From assembly GCF_900116365.1 (NCBI RefSeq), contig NZ_FPAG01000001.1, forward strand, positions 275,924 through 339,923: a stretch of DNA of 64,000 nucleotides, given 5' to 3'. How positions within the stretch are numbered: position 1 is the stretch's first letter; each line of letters starts with the position of its first letter. The position numbers and the translations under genes are program-made. The notes beneath the pieces were generated by a model, which worked only from the letters and a program-made list of their open reading frames with translations, did not search any database and was not told the origin of the DNA. The DNA is from Zhouia amylolytica (GTDB lineage Bacteria; Bacteroidota; Bacteroidia; Flavobacteriales; Flavobacteriaceae). Below are positions 1 through 10,300 of this stretch, piece by piece.

Positions 1-70
1 CGGCATTATTCTCGGCAATCAATAAATTGATTTCCGCAATGAGTTCGTCTGTGAGTTTAAATGGTGTCAT
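1..70 (-). CDS. mgtE: Magnesium transporter MgtE, N-terminus only (partial)
   Basis: An ATG at 68-70 on the minus strand opens a frame that runs off the left edge and reads [20 protein letters not shown]. Its start overlaps the 3' end of ksgA by 14 nt. I infer MgtE from the acidic helical start and from the ksgA-mgtE order that is common in Bacteroidota. Only 23 codons are visible, so the call depends mostly on gene order. Confidence 0.55.
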   Translation of the reverse strand, partial: MTPFKLTDELIAEINLLIAENNA

Positions 71-842
71 GCTGTATTTTTTCTGTCAGCGTAATAAAAT
101 CTTTTACGCTTAATTGCTCAGGACGCTGCCCAAATATAGTATCTTCTTTTAAATTATCTGAAAGCTGAAATGTTTTTAAACTATTACGAAGCGTCTTTCT
201 TCGTTGATTAAAAGCTGTTTTTACCACTCTAAAAAACAGTTTCTCATCACACGGAAGTTTGTAATTTTCTTTTCTAATTAATCTTAGTACCCCGGAGTCT
301 ACTTTTGGAGGTGGATTAAAAACACCCGGTTTTACCGTAAATAAATACTCAGCATCATAAAAAGCCTGGGCAAACACGGATAAGATCCCATAGGTCTTAC
401 TTCCTTCTTTTTCACAAATTCGCTGTGCTACTTCTTTTTGAAACATCCCGGTAAATTCAGGCACCTGATGTCTCCATTCCAACATCTTAAAAACTATTTG
501 CGATGATATATTGTATGGAAAATTCCCTGTTATGGCAAAGGGTTTGTCTCCAAAAAGTTCAGACAAATCGGTTTTGAGAAAGTCTGCTTCGACAATACTG
601 AATTTAGATCCGTCTTCGTGATAATGCTGTTTTAGGTAGGCAATGGATTCTGTGTCAATATCCATTACGGTTACATTAATATCTTTGAGAAGCAAGTATT
701 TAGTAAGCACCCCCATACCAGGACCGATCTCTAATACTTCATTATAATTTTGAAGTGTCAGCGTGTCTCCAATTTTACGGGCGATATTCTCATCGTTTAA
801 AAAATGTTGCCCTAAGTGTTTTTTGGCCCTTACCTTACTCAT
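57..842 (-). CDS. ksgA: 16S rRNA (adenine1518-N6/adenine1519-N6)-dimethyltransferase
   Basis: RsmA/KsgA dimethylates two adjacent adenines in the 3' hairpin of 16S rRNA during 30S maturation, using S-adenosylmethionine. The 261-aa protein has the usual family length. It has the N-terminal KKHLGQHFL signature (residues 7-15), the SAM-binding motif VLEIGPGMG (36-44) and a catalytic GNFPYNISS motif near residue 107, where many homologues have NLPYN. The C-terminal helical domain is complete and includes [13 protein letters not shown]. The ATG start is well supported. It sits 12 nt after the DUF4286 gene and overlaps the mgtE start, so these three are probably co-transcribed. Confidence 0.97.
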   Translation of the reverse strand: MSKVRAKKHLGQHFLNDENIARKIGDTLTLQNYNEVLEIGPGMGVLTKYLLLKDINVTVMDIDTESIAYLKQHYHEDGSKFSIVEADFLKTDLSELFGDKPFAITGNFPYNISSQIVFKMLEWRHQVPEFTGMFQKEVAQRICEKEGSKTYGILSVFAQAFYDAEYLFTVKPGVFNPPPKVDSGVLRLIRKENYKLPCDEKLFFRVVKTAFNQRRKTLRNSLKTFQLSDNLKEDTIFGQRPEQLSVKDFITLTEKIQHDTI

Positions 843-854
843 CCCCTAATTTTA

Positions 855-1166
855 TTAATGCTCACTAATGATCTCAAGCTCTGTTCTAAAAGCAACAAAC
901 TTATCTGCAAATAGTTTCATGGCCTCTAATCTCAACCTTTCTGCATCCTCTTGATAATAGCGCTCTAAGGTATCTTTGCTGTCGGTAAGATATTGCACCG
1001 AGTAGGTGGTTCCTCCCATTTCTTCTTCTACCAATACTTTTACCATACGTGCATTGGTAAACTTTCCCGTTGCCAACATATCAGGTATATGTGTTTCACG
1101 CATCCACTTCACCCAATCGTCATGAACACTAGCGTCGATATTAATTGTTACGTTATAGATAAACAT
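855..1166 (-). CDS. DUF4286 family protein
   Basis: This 103-aa protein begins MFIYNVTINID and has the compact alpha/beta layout of the DUF4286 family, a ferredoxin-like fold resembling antibiotic-biosynthesis monooxygenases. The WVKWMRETHIPDM segment and the YSVQY strand are typical of it. No biochemical role is established for the family, and I see no signal peptide or membrane segment. It sits directly upstream of ksgA with a 12-nt gap, which suggests co-expression, and 88 nt downstream of the TPR gene. Confidence 0.8.
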   Translation of the reverse strand: MFIYNVTINIDASVHDDWVKWMRETHIPDMLATGKFTNARMVKVLVEEEMGGTTYSVQYLTDSKDTLERYYQEDAERLRLEAMKLFADKFVAFRTELEIISEH

Positions 1167-1254
1167 AATGCTGTTTGTTTAGGAATAAATTTTAATCTGC
1201 TGCAAAGAACCGTAGTTTTTTTATGGCATCAAAACATCTAGCTATCTAACTACG

Positions 1255-3036
1255 TTAATTTAGGACATCACCTCTTATTTTCCTGTAAGTATTTCGTGCC
1301 TGAACAAAGAAAATACTATCGGGATGTTCCAAAACAATGCGTTCATACAGAGGTTTTGCCTTTTCTGATTCTCCCTGAGCATAGTATAAGTTAGCCAATC
1401 GAAACAGCGCATCATCCATTAGAATATCGTCCGGAAAGAATTCTATAATCTTCGTATAGTTTAAGCTTGCTCGCTCCACATCTCCAAGATCTTCGAGTAA
1501 AATGGCTTGTTTCAGTAATGCTTCATCTTCGATGCTTTCCCCTTTATGATTTACCAGAATATTTTCCAGTAAGGCTACTGCTTCTTTATTCTTTTTCTGA
1601 TAGGCCAGCAAATCGGCCTTTGCATAAATTTTAAGAGCCGTTTGGGTTGAATCCTCAAGAGAGTTATCTGAAATCAATAGTTTCAATTGCAATGCGTCAT
1701 TCGCTATCAGTTGCGATGTTGAAGACTTCAACACTTTTAATTGACTTTCAGCCCAGGCAAAATCTCCTTTATAAAAGCTGGCTTTGGCTACTTTAAACCG
1801 GGCATCCTGAGCTATTACATCATTTTTTACTTTTCGCTGAACCTGAGAATACAAGATCAGAGCCCTGTTAAATTGTTCATTGTAAACTAAGATATCAGCC
1901 AATAACATCTTAGCTTTTGCTTCCTCAAAATTATTTAAAGGCAGTTCTAATATTTCAGTGATAAAATTTTGTGCCTTGTCAGGCTCTCCTAACTCGAAGG
2001 CTATAAACTCTCCATAAGCTAATTGCAAGGGGATTGTTTGCTTGGTTCTGCCATGGGTTTCCAGTAAAGACACAAACTTTTTATTGATCTTCTCTACATC
2101 TTTTTCAGTAGAATCAGACAGGTCGATTTTTATTATACTCAACTCTGCCTCTAAGGTAACTTCCTGAAAAGGGCTATTATCAACCACAAACAGAAATATA
2201 TCTTTAGCCGCCTTATAATCTTCGGCTTCATATGCTGAACGACCCAGGTTTACTATTCTTCCCAGGGTTTCCTTATTGCTTTTTTTATAGATAAATTTTT
2301 CTTGGATAAACGAACTTCCAAATTGTTTTTGTTGCACAAAAAACCAACTTAAAAGTTCATTCCAAAGCACATCCTGATTCGATTGGGAACGTTTCAGCAA
2401 TTCTTTCCTAAGCAATTGATTGTTTTCGCTGTCTGTGTCATCTGAAATAAATTTCCCCAGGTTATTTAACACCCGTGCCTTATATTTTTCATCAAAAGCG
2501 ATTAAATCGAGGTAGGTTTTAAACATATTTGGTACATCGTCCAGTTCTCCATAGATCAAAGCCAGATTATAATTAAAATTAAGGTCCGGATTCAATTCCA
2601 TAGCTTTTTTATAGGTCTCTACAGCATAATCCAAAAGTATCAATCGCCGAAATGCATTCCCCACGGCATAGGCATTTGTAACTTGTTCTGAAACACTTTC
2701 TATGGCTTTTTTATAATAGGATTCTGCCTGAGACTGATCGCCCATTAACTGGTAATTATATCCCATTTCCACCCACAATGCGGCAGAGAATCGACCCTGT
2801 TTAAATTTTGACTCCAACAATTCCTGTGCATCATTGTATCTTTCCAATTGCTGATAGCACTCCAATAAAGAACGAAAATAGGAAAAGTTACCGCTGTTGG
2901 TATTATAGAGTTTCTCGTATACACTTACTGCTTTTTCAAACTCACCATCATCCATATATTGCCTTGCCAATGCATCATTTTGGGCATTGACCACGCTAAC
3001 AAACAATATGAACAAGACGATCCAAATTTTTTTCAT
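1255..3036 (-). CDS. Exported tetratricopeptide-repeat protein
   Basis: A signal peptide (MKKIWIVLFILFVSVVNA) is followed by about 570 residues of degenerate tetratricopeptide repeats. Clear repeats occur near the start (ARQYMDDGEFEKAVSVYEKL) and the end (ALFRLANLYYAQGESEKAKPLYERI). TPR solenoids bind other proteins, and this one is presumably periplasmic. The reading frame continues upstream to a GTG, but the ATG at 3034-3036 puts the signal peptide at the N-terminus and lies downstream of a -7 promoter element (3075-3082). No enzymatic domain is visible. It may be co-transcribed with the DUF4286 and ksgA genes that follow. Confidence 0.85.
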   Translation of the reverse strand: MKKIWIVLFILFVSVVNAQNDALARQYMDDGEFEKAVSVYEKLYNTNSGNFSYFRSLLECYQQLERYNDAQELLESKFKQGRFSAALWVEMGYNYQLMGDQSQAESYYKKAIESVSEQVTNAYAVGNAFRRLILLDYAVETYKKAMELNPDLNFNYNLALIYGELDDVPNMFKTYLDLIAFDEKYKARVLNNLGKFISDDTDSENNQLLRKELLKRSQSNQDVLWNELLSWFFVQQKQFGSSFIQEKFIYKKSNKETLGRIVNLGRSAYEAEDYKAAKDIFLFVVDNSPFQEVTLEAELSIIKIDLSDSTEKDVEKINKKFVSLLETHGRTKQTIPLQLAYGEFIAFELGEPDKAQNFITEILELPLNNFEEAKAKMLLADILVYNEQFNRALILYSQVQRKVKNDVIAQDARFKVAKASFYKGDFAWAESQLKVLKSSTSQLIANDALQLKLLISDNSLEDSTQTALKIYAKADLLAYQKKNKEAVALLENILVNHKGESIEDEALLKQAILLEDLGDVERASLNYTKIIEFFPDDILMDDALFRLANLYYAQGESEKAKPLYERIVLEHPDSIFFVQARNTYRKIRGDVLN

Positions 3037-3074
3037 AAGTGTTTTTATAATTAAAGTGACAAACACTTTAATCT

Positions 3075-3082
3075 CAAAGATA
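3075..3082 (-). promoter_or_regulatory. Promoter -7 element of the TPR gene
   Basis: On the minus strand this reads TATCTTTG, an exact match to the Bacteroidota -7 consensus TAnnTTTG. It lies 39 nt before the chosen ATG and just after the terminator hairpin at 3118-3137. No TTG lies at ideal spacing; the nearest is about 25 nt upstream. Confidence 0.5.
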
Positions 3083-3110
3083 GTAAAAGGAAACTGAAGT
3101 ATTTATTCAA

Positions 3111-3137
3111 AAAGAAAGCCCAAACTTTCGCTTGGGC
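3111..3137 (-). terminator. Rho-independent terminator downstream of serS
   Basis: GCCCAA (3118-3123) pairs with TTGGGC (3132-3137) around an 8-nt loop. On the minus strand the hairpin is followed by TTTCTTTTTG. It separates serS from the TPR gene promoter. It lies 214 nt after the serS stop, so it may end a long serS 3' region or a separate short transcript. Confidence 0.65.
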
Positions 3138-3350
3138 CCCTACCAACTAAATAAAGTGCTATTAATCAACATAAACTGTGATTGTTATTTGCGTTGGCAT
3201 ATAATATAATCTTTTACCTGTAACAAGCCTATTCCTGGATATTTCTGACGTGAAGTACATTATGGGTAAACATAAATTTCAACATCAGTAGGATCGTAAA
3301 TAAGAATTAGGCTACTTCAAATTAAGTAATTTTTTTTTAATATTCCAAGT

Positions 3351-4622
3351 TTAATCGATGATATCAAAGCCTGTATATGGAATTAACACCTCTGGGATGG
3401 CTATTCCATCTTTGGTTTGATAGTTCTCGATAATCCCTGCCAACACTCTTGGTAAGGCTAATGCGCTACCATTCAAAGTATGAGCCAGTTGACTTTTACC
3501 ATTTTCGTCTTTAAAACGTAATTTAAGACGATTAGCCTGGTAGGTTTCGAAATTAGAAACCGAACTGATCTCAAGCCATTTCTCCTGTGCCGTGGAATAC
3601 ACCTCAAAGTCAAAAGTCAAAGCTGAAGTGAAACCTAAATCACCTCCGCAAAGCCTTAGAATTCTGTATGGTAATTTAAGTTCACGTAAAATTCCTTTTA
3701 CATGCTCAACCATACCATTTAATGCATTGTATGAGTTATCCGGATGCTCCACCCTTACGATCTCAACTTTATCAAACTGGTGCAATCTATTTAACCCTCT
3801 AACGTGTGCCCCATAACTACCTGCTTCTCTTCTGAAGCAAGGAGTATAAGCTGTACAACAGATCGGGAAGTCGGTTTCATTTACAATCTCTCCTCTAAAG
3901 AAATTCGTTACCGGCACCTCAGCTGTAGGAATCAGATACAGGTCATCGTTGGTTACATGATACATTTGACCTTCTTTATCAGGCAATTGTCCTGTACCAT
4001 ATCCTGATGCTTCATTAACTAAATGCGGCACTTGATATTCTTTGTATCCTGCAGCGGTATTTTTATCTAAGAAATAAGAGATGAGTGCACGTTGTAAACG
4101 AGCTCCTTTTCCTTTATACACCGGGAATCCAGCTCCTGAGATCTTTGTTCCCAGTTCAAAATCAATAATATCGTACTTTTTTGCCAACTCCCAATGGGGC
4201 AATGACTCAGCTTCCAATTGCGGAATTGTTCCTTCTTCAAAAACAACTTCGTTGTCTTCGTCAGAATTTCCTTTAGGAACGCTTGGGTGTGGTACATTGG
4301 GAATATTGTATAGCAATTCACTTAAGCGTTGTGTCTTTTCATTTAATTGCTCATTCAATTCTTTAGAACGCTCTTTTAACGATCCGGTTTTTTCTTTAAG
4401 CTCATTTGCTTCTTCTTTTTTCCCGGACTTAAACAAATTACCGATTTCTTTCGACAGTTTATTGGACTCCGCCAATGTATTGTCTAGCTCCGCCTGTATT
4501 GCTCTACGTTCTTCATCTACAGACAGTACCTCATTAATAACTTCATCAGCAGCAAAATTTCTTTTGCTCAAGGCTTCGATAACCTTTTCTTTGTTTTCTC
4601 TGATAAACGGTACTTGTAACAT
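3351..4622 (-). CDS. serS: Serine--tRNA ligase
   Basis: SerRS charges tRNA-Ser with serine. The protein has an N-terminal coiled-coil tRNA-binding arm (about residues 25-110, rich in Glu, Lys and Leu) and a class II catalytic core. Motif 2 contains CFRREAGSYG followed by RGLNRLHQFDKVE, and motif 3 contains GSALALPRVLAGIIENYQ. The frame extends upstream only through a TTG codon. The ATG at 4620-4622 gives MLQVPFIREN, the normal SerRS start, and a standard length of 423 aa. The gene is monocistronic: promoter element at 4739-4746, terminator at 3118-3137. Confidence 0.97.
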   Translation of the reverse strand: MLQVPFIRENKEKVIEALSKRNFAADEVINEVLSVDEERRAIQAELDNTLAESNKLSKEIGNLFKSGKKEEANELKEKTGSLKERSKELNEQLNEKTQRLSELLYNIPNVPHPSVPKGNSDEDNEVVFEEGTIPQLEAESLPHWELAKKYDIIDFELGTKISGAGFPVYKGKGARLQRALISYFLDKNTAAGYKEYQVPHLVNEASGYGTGQLPDKEGQMYHVTNDDLYLIPTAEVPVTNFFRGEIVNETDFPICCTAYTPCFRREAGSYGAHVRGLNRLHQFDKVEIVRVEHPDNSYNALNGMVEHVKGILRELKLPYRILRLCGGDLGFTSALTFDFEVYSTAQEKWLEISSVSNFETYQANRLKLRFKDENGKSQLAHTLNGSALALPRVLAGIIENYQTKDGIAIPEVLIPYTGFDIID

Positions 4623-4946
4623 CGTTAAATAATTTTTATTTGGGCGTTCCTCTTTTCGGGCAGGCTGTTTGCTCATGGTTTTGCTCACAAAGCGCAAACA
4701 CCATCTACTTCCTTCCCTATCGCCGTTAAATTAAGCGACAAATTTAGTATAAATAGTATTGAAGTAGAAAGTTTAGCTGTTGAAAGTTTAGCAATTCTCA
4801 GGTAGCGATCGTTCATGCCTTTATCTTTTGGAAGCCAACCTGCATTCTTTAACTCCTCATTAATCAACCTTCCTTAATATCAATGGCCAATTCTATCCTG
4901 ATATATAACCACATGACGCAAGAAGGAAGTGGCTCAGCAGCATATT
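4623..4946 (-). promoter_or_regulatory. serS upstream region with -7 element
   Basis: The minus strand carries TAAATTTG at 4739-4746, an exact TAnnTTTG -7 match about 117 nt before the serS ATG. No good TTG -33 is seen. Two direct copies of GAAAGTTTAGC lie nearby on the plus strand (about 4767-4792). A 60-codon minus-strand frame at 4685-4867 overlaps this promoter and resembles no family I know, so I treat the region as non-coding. Confidence 0.45.
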
Positions 4947-6284
4947 TTAATCTTTAACAGCTTTCTGCTTTTCAAGATCTGAAGGAAGCAGCCATGTATG
5001 GTGTTTAAATTGTTTCCAGGGTTCAGCGGCCAAGTCAACAGATTCATCAATTAAGGGCTTTGTAGGTCTGTGATTCACACTTACTCTATTCTTAACATAA
5101 ATTGCCACTTCTTTTCCCTGTGCATTGTATTGCTTCTTCAGGCGTTGGGCAAATTGCCAGATCACATCAGGTTTGGTTCCGACAATCCCCATTTGTTTCC
5201 TGGTAAGGTAATTTTTAGGATAGACCAGTTCTGTTTCTCCAGTGGATTTATCAACTACTTTAAAGGTAGAATATCCGGCTTTACTGCGTAACATCATCCT
5301 CCAACTTAATCGATGTCCTTCTTCAGTCCACAGTACATCATCTTTTATAAACCAGTGTCGTAATGGCAAGGCAATTTGAATTAAAAAATAGATTGTTGCG
5401 ACGGTGTAAAAAGTATATTTATATGAAGGAACCATGACCTCATTCCCTTCGTACAATGTTTTTTTCTTTAAAAAAATATTCCTGACGGTCTCCGGTTCAA
5501 AAAAGAACAATGTAAACGCCAGTGACAGGTATGGGAAAATTCCAATTTGGAACACTATTGAATTAAACAGATGAAATACCAGGGAAGCAAAAAATGCTAA
5601 TTTCCGGGTAGGCTTCCAAAGCAATAGTGGAATCACCAAGAGATCAAACAGAATTCCGGTGTAGGTAATAAACACATGCACCCAGTGATTCTGCAAAACA
5701 TCACCGATCAGGTAATAATGATCTTTCGCACTCATTAAATTTCGTACTACTGTAAAATCTAACCAGTCAGGATATAATTTGGCCAATGAGGCATAAGTAT
5801 AAACGATCCACAACTGAAACACAATTATCCATTTACACCAAGCCGGCATTGAAATGCGTTTAATGTCGGGATTTCTTTTAGCATCAAATGACAGGTATCG
5901 ATTCGCCGGAAGTATCAGCATCAACAGACAAATAAGAATTAACAAGTAATAGTGATTGTTGTAAGAGGCTTTTTGCATCATATACACAACGGTCCACATG
6001 ACTGTGAACAGTCCGAGACTAAGGCGATATTTATAACCTATCATGACCAACAATCCTAAAACTCCCATTACGCCAAAATAGATATACATTCCATATCCCG
6101 GGAGCGGTTGCAAAAACTCAAAACCAATGACTGTAAATGTAAATTCCGGTGCTATTAGTGCTTTTTTAACCCATCCGGTAAGGATAGCGCCAAAAGTTTC
6201 GGCGGCTATGAGAAAGCCGAAAAACACCCTAAAAACGACCAGGGAAACATTATCTATTTGTTTAAAAAGAAGTCTATTGAGCAT
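4947..6284 (-). CDS. HTTM domain-containing integral membrane protein
   Basis: This 445-aa polytopic protein matches the HTTM (horizontally transferred transmembrane) family, which is related to vitamin K-dependent gamma-carboxylase. The first about 300 residues hold multiple hydrophobic helices and conserved patches such as ASYNNHYYLLIL, WCKWIIVFQLWIVYTYASLAKLYPDWL and LVFHLFNSIVFQIGIFPYLS. The soluble C-terminal part (about 320-445) is hydrophilic. The family is common in marine flavobacteria, and the substrate is unknown. Its start overlaps the end of ribF by 11 nt, so translation is probably coupled. Confidence 0.85.
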   Translation of the reverse strand: MLNRLLFKQIDNVSLVVFRVFFGFLIAAETFGAILTGWVKKALIAPEFTFTVIGFEFLQPLPGYGMYIYFGVMGVLGLLVMIGYKYRLSLGLFTVMWTVVYMMQKASYNNHYYLLILICLLMLILPANRYLSFDAKRNPDIKRISMPAWCKWIIVFQLWIVYTYASLAKLYPDWLDFTVVRNLMSAKDHYYLIGDVLQNHWVHVFITYTGILFDLLVIPLLLWKPTRKLAFFASLVFHLFNSIVFQIGIFPYLSLAFTLFFFEPETVRNIFLKKKTLYEGNEVMVPSYKYTFYTVATIYFLIQIALPLRHWFIKDDVLWTEEGHRLSWRMMLRSKAGYSTFKVVDKSTGETELVYPKNYLTRKQMGIVGTKPDVIWQFAQRLKKQYNAQGKEVAIYVKNRVSVNHRPTKPLIDESVDLAAEPWKQFKHHTWLLPSDLEKQKAVKD

Positions 6285-7227
6285 TTATAAACGCCAAGGC
6301 ATTTAGTTTATCTTTTTTAAGCTGTTGCTGTAACATATCAATCGAATCGAAACGCTGTTCATTTCGTAAACGCGTTAACATATCGATCTGTATTTTTTTA
6401 CCATACAGATCTTCATCGAAATCAAAGAAATGTATCTCAATTGATTTTTTCACTCCGTTAACGGTCGGATTATAGCCGATGTTCATCATCCCAAAAACCT
6501 CCCTGTCGTCTAAAATACTTTTTACGACATAGACTCCATCTTTTGGTATCAACTTATATTTTTCTTCGATATACAGATTCGCTGTGGGGAAATCTATTTG
6601 CCTCCCAAGACCTTTACCCTTCGTTATTACCCCATTTAACATAAACTCATATCCCAAAAACTCATTCGCCGTTTTTATATCTCCTTCTGCCAGTGCTTTT
6701 CTTATTTTGGTAGAACTAACCGAAACCTCATTGATTTCTTCAGCAGAGATCTCCTCCACCTCAAAGCCATAAGTTTCGCCATATACCTGGAGGTCTTTTA
6801 TGGTTGCTGTTCGGTTTCTTCCAAAACGATGATCATATCCGATAATGACTTTTTTGGCATTAAGATTTTTCACCAGAGCCTCCTGAACATATTCAGATGC
6901 TGATAATCGGGAAAAGGATTTGGTAAAAGGATGTATGACTAACACATCGAGGCCAGTTTTCTCCAGTATCGCAATTTTTTCGTCTAATGTATTGATTAGT
7001 TTAAGGTCTGCATCCTGCTGCAAAACCATTCTGGGGTGAGGAAAAAAAGTAAGTATAGTAGCTTTTAAATCGTTTGCTCTGGCACTTTCTATTAATCGCT
7101 TGATAATCTTTTTATGACCTACATGAACTCCATCAAAAGTACCAATAGTAACAACCGAAAAATATTCTTCATTATAATCAGACAGGTTTCTCTTTATAAC
7201 CACTTGAGTCTTGTTTATTTTTAGCAT
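6274..7227 (-). CDS. ribF: Bifunctional riboflavin kinase / FAD synthetase
   Basis: RibF phosphorylates riboflavin to FMN and adenylylates FMN to FAD. The N-terminal FAD synthetase domain has the nucleotidyltransferase motif TIGTFDGVHVGHKKII (about residues 27-42), then IIGYDHRFGRNR and SSTKIRKAL. The C-terminal riboflavin kinase domain has GKGLGRQIDFPTANL and YVVKSILD. The length of 317 aa is normal. The HTTM gene follows with an 11-nt overlap. The FMN and FAD made serve flavoproteins such as the FAD oxidase at 20.9 kb, but there is no regulatory link visible and no FMN riboswitch. Confidence 0.97.
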   Translation of the reverse strand: MLKINKTQVVIKRNLSDYNEEYFSVVTIGTFDGVHVGHKKIIKRLIESARANDLKATILTFFPHPRMVLQQDADLKLINTLDEKIAILEKTGLDVLVIHPFTKSFSRLSASEYVQEALVKNLNAKKVIIGYDHRFGRNRTATIKDLQVYGETYGFEVEEISAEEINEVSVSSTKIRKALAEGDIKTANEFLGYEFMLNGVITKGKGLGRQIDFPTANLYIEEKYKLIPKDGVYVVKSILDDREVFGMMNIGYNPTVNGVKKSIEIHFFDFDEDLYGKKIQIDMLTRLRNEQRFDSIDMLQQQLKKDKLNALAFINAQ

Positions 7228-7362
7228 TGATTGTTACAGCAAAGTAACGAATTTTTACAATGCTTTTATTATATTAGTAGAGTTATTTAGCCTTGCCGAA
7301 TAAACAACAATCTCCCACTATTCTTAATTTATTTATATTTACGCATCAATCATTTTAATAAA

Positions 7363-10300
7363 ATGAAAAAAACACTACTTTTTCTCTTTCTTGTTTGCAT
7401 TGCATACACCAGCAACATATTCGCACAAGATGATGGGATTTGGAGTTATAAAAAGGAGGTGAAACCTGAAACGGTTAAGAGCTCTAAGAACTACAAGGCA
7501 TTTCAACTCAATAGCGGATTACTTAAGAACGAACTAATAAACGTTGTTAACAGAAAACATGGGGTTCGAAAGGCAGCAGGAAAGATCGTTAGTTTTCCAA
7601 CACAAAATGGCTCTTTGGAACGATTCAGGATTTATGAGGCTTCGGTACTTTCGGCTGGTTTACAAAAAAAATACCCCCATATTAAATCATACTATGGGAT
7701 CTCTGTCAGCAATCCGAGAACAAGCATAAGACTGAGCCTGGATGATTTTGGATTTCATGGATTGATACATTCTGAAAAGGGCATATCCTACATTAACCCA
7801 GTACCGGAAGAAAAGGATCTTTACTACATTGCCTCAAAACAAGATTTCAAGGCCCATGATTTTATGTGTAAAACGGGTGATGAAGCTATGGCACAACAGC
7901 TTAAAGGTCAGCTTTTGAACAAGGAAGAAATTGTAAATGACGGCTTACTTCGCACCTATCGCATTGCCATTGCCAGTACTGGAGAATATTCTAATTATCA
8001 TATTAATGCCGCCAATGTTTCTGACGGAACCGACGAAGTTAAAAGATCTGCGGTTTTATCTGCCATGAATACTTCAATCACCCGTGTAAATGAGGTTTTT
8101 GAAAGAGATTTGGCCGTCAGCATGGAAATCGTTGCTACTAATGACCAGATTATCTACTTAGATCCTGATACCGACCCTTTCACAAATGATGATGGTGACA
8201 CCCTTATTGATGAAATTCAAGATGTGATCGACACCAATATCGGAGTTGACAATTACGACATAGGGCATGTATTCAGCACAGGGGGTGGAGGTATTGCCTC
8301 GGTAGCTTCTGTTTGTACAAGCGCAAAGGCAAGAGGTGTAACTGGTAGTGCAAACCCCGTAGGCGATCCTTTTGACATTGATTTTGTTGCTCATGAAATC
8401 GGTCATCAATTTGGGGCCACCCACACCTTTAACAATTCCTGTAACAATAATCGGTCTGACAATACAGCTGTGGAACCCGGAAGTGGATCAACCCTCATGG
8501 CCTATGCAGGGATATGCCCGCCCAATGTTCAGGGTGCAAGCGATCCTTTTTTTCACGCTGTAAGTATTGCCCAGATTTGGAATAATATTACAGACGGGGT
8601 AAACGATTGTGCCACTACCGTAAGCATCGGCAACAATGCCCCGGTAATTACCACCTTGAACGATTACACCATCCCTAAGGGTACTGCTTTTTACCTCGAA
8701 GGTACTGCAACTGATACCGATGGCGACATCCTTACCTATAGCTGGGAACAAATTGATAATGCTGTAACCGCACAACCACCTGCCTCCGATTCTGAGGAAG
8801 GACCTGCTTTCAGAGTAAGATCGCCTCAATTTTCTTCTAAAAGATATTTTCCTCGTGAAGCGGATATTTTAGCCAATAATCTAAATCCGACCTGGGAGGT
8901 AATTTCCAGTGCAGGAAGGGAGTACAATTTTGCCTTATTGGTTAGAGACAACAATCTTAATGGCGGACAAACAGCCAGGGACGATGTGAAAGTGACTGCT
9001 GATGCAAATTCCGGTCCCTTTTTAATTACATCCCAAACCGACAACAGCACTATTACCGGTGGAGATGCCGTAGGGATCACCTGGGATATCGCTAATACGA
9101 ATATTGCCCCTGTAAATGCCACAGCCGTTGATATATTTTTAATCATCGACGAAGATTTTGAAAACCTGGTTTCTTTAGCCACCAACACTCCTAATGACGG
9201 AGCAGAAAATGTAATTTTTCCGGGAGACATTACAACTTCGAATGCGAGAATACTCATAAAACCGACCAATAACATCTTCTTTGCTATCAGTACAGCTACT
9301 TTACAAATACAGCAAAGTGAATTTAAGCTCGATATAAACTCTTTAAGCTACGAGGTCTGTAAACCAAACGACCTCAACTTTAGCTTTACCTACAGTACGT
9401 TTGCCGGATTTAATGAGACCACCAACTTTACAGCAACTGATGTTCCTGCTGGCCTGAATGTTAATTTCAGTAATTCATCTGCGGTAACTAACGGAACTAG
9501 CATCGATGTAACGGTTACCGGCACAGAAAACCTGGATAGGGGGAAATACAGTTTTACCATCAATGCGGATGCCTCTTCCCTAAGCAAACAATACCCGATT
9601 GAAATCAACCTCTTCGATGATTCATTTGATATAACCAATCTCATCAGTCCATCGAATGCAGCTACGGAAATTGTTTTAAACAGAAGGTTTGAGTGGGAAG
9701 CCGTTGAAAACGCCACGGCTTATGAAATTGAATTCTCAGAAGTTACGGATTTTTCTACCATACTGGAATCGTCGACAGTCAGTGAAGTTAATTACACCCC
9801 AACAAGCCTGCAATCGGGAGTTAGCTATTATTGGAGAGTGCGCCCCCTGAACAATTGCGGTACGGGAAATTATTCAAACACTTATTCATTTTCCACCATT
9901 ACACTGGATTGCAGTAGTAACAGCAATACGACCACACGATCAATTAACAGTCAGCAACCAAATGAAATAACATCCGAGATCAATATTACAGATGACGGAT
10001 ATCTTCATGAGATGTTTGTAAATCTTGATATCACCCACACTTATATCAGCGACTTAACAATAACGCTTACTTCGCCTTCCGGCACCACCATCACATTAAT
10101 TAATGAAGTATGTGGAGATGGCAAGAATATAAATGCGACTTTCTCTGATGAAGGCTCCTCAATTTTATGCGGAACGGATCCTGCTATTACAGGCGTGATA
10201 AAGCCGGAAGAAGCTTTAGCTAGTTTTGTCGGCGAAGCTGCAACCGGAACCTGGATACTTACGGTATCTGATGGATACAGCATTGACGGAGGCAGCCTGA

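Noticed and set aside
3192-3330. A decayed gene fragment downstream of serS ending DPTDVEIYVYP
   Set aside because: The frame has an upstream stop and no start codon, is very short, and matches nothing I recognise.
4685-4867. 60-codon minus-strand frame upstream of serS
   Set aside because: It overlaps the serS -7 element, begins with unfamiliar sequence, contains a repeat-derived low-complexity part (AKLSTAKLST) and resembles no known family.
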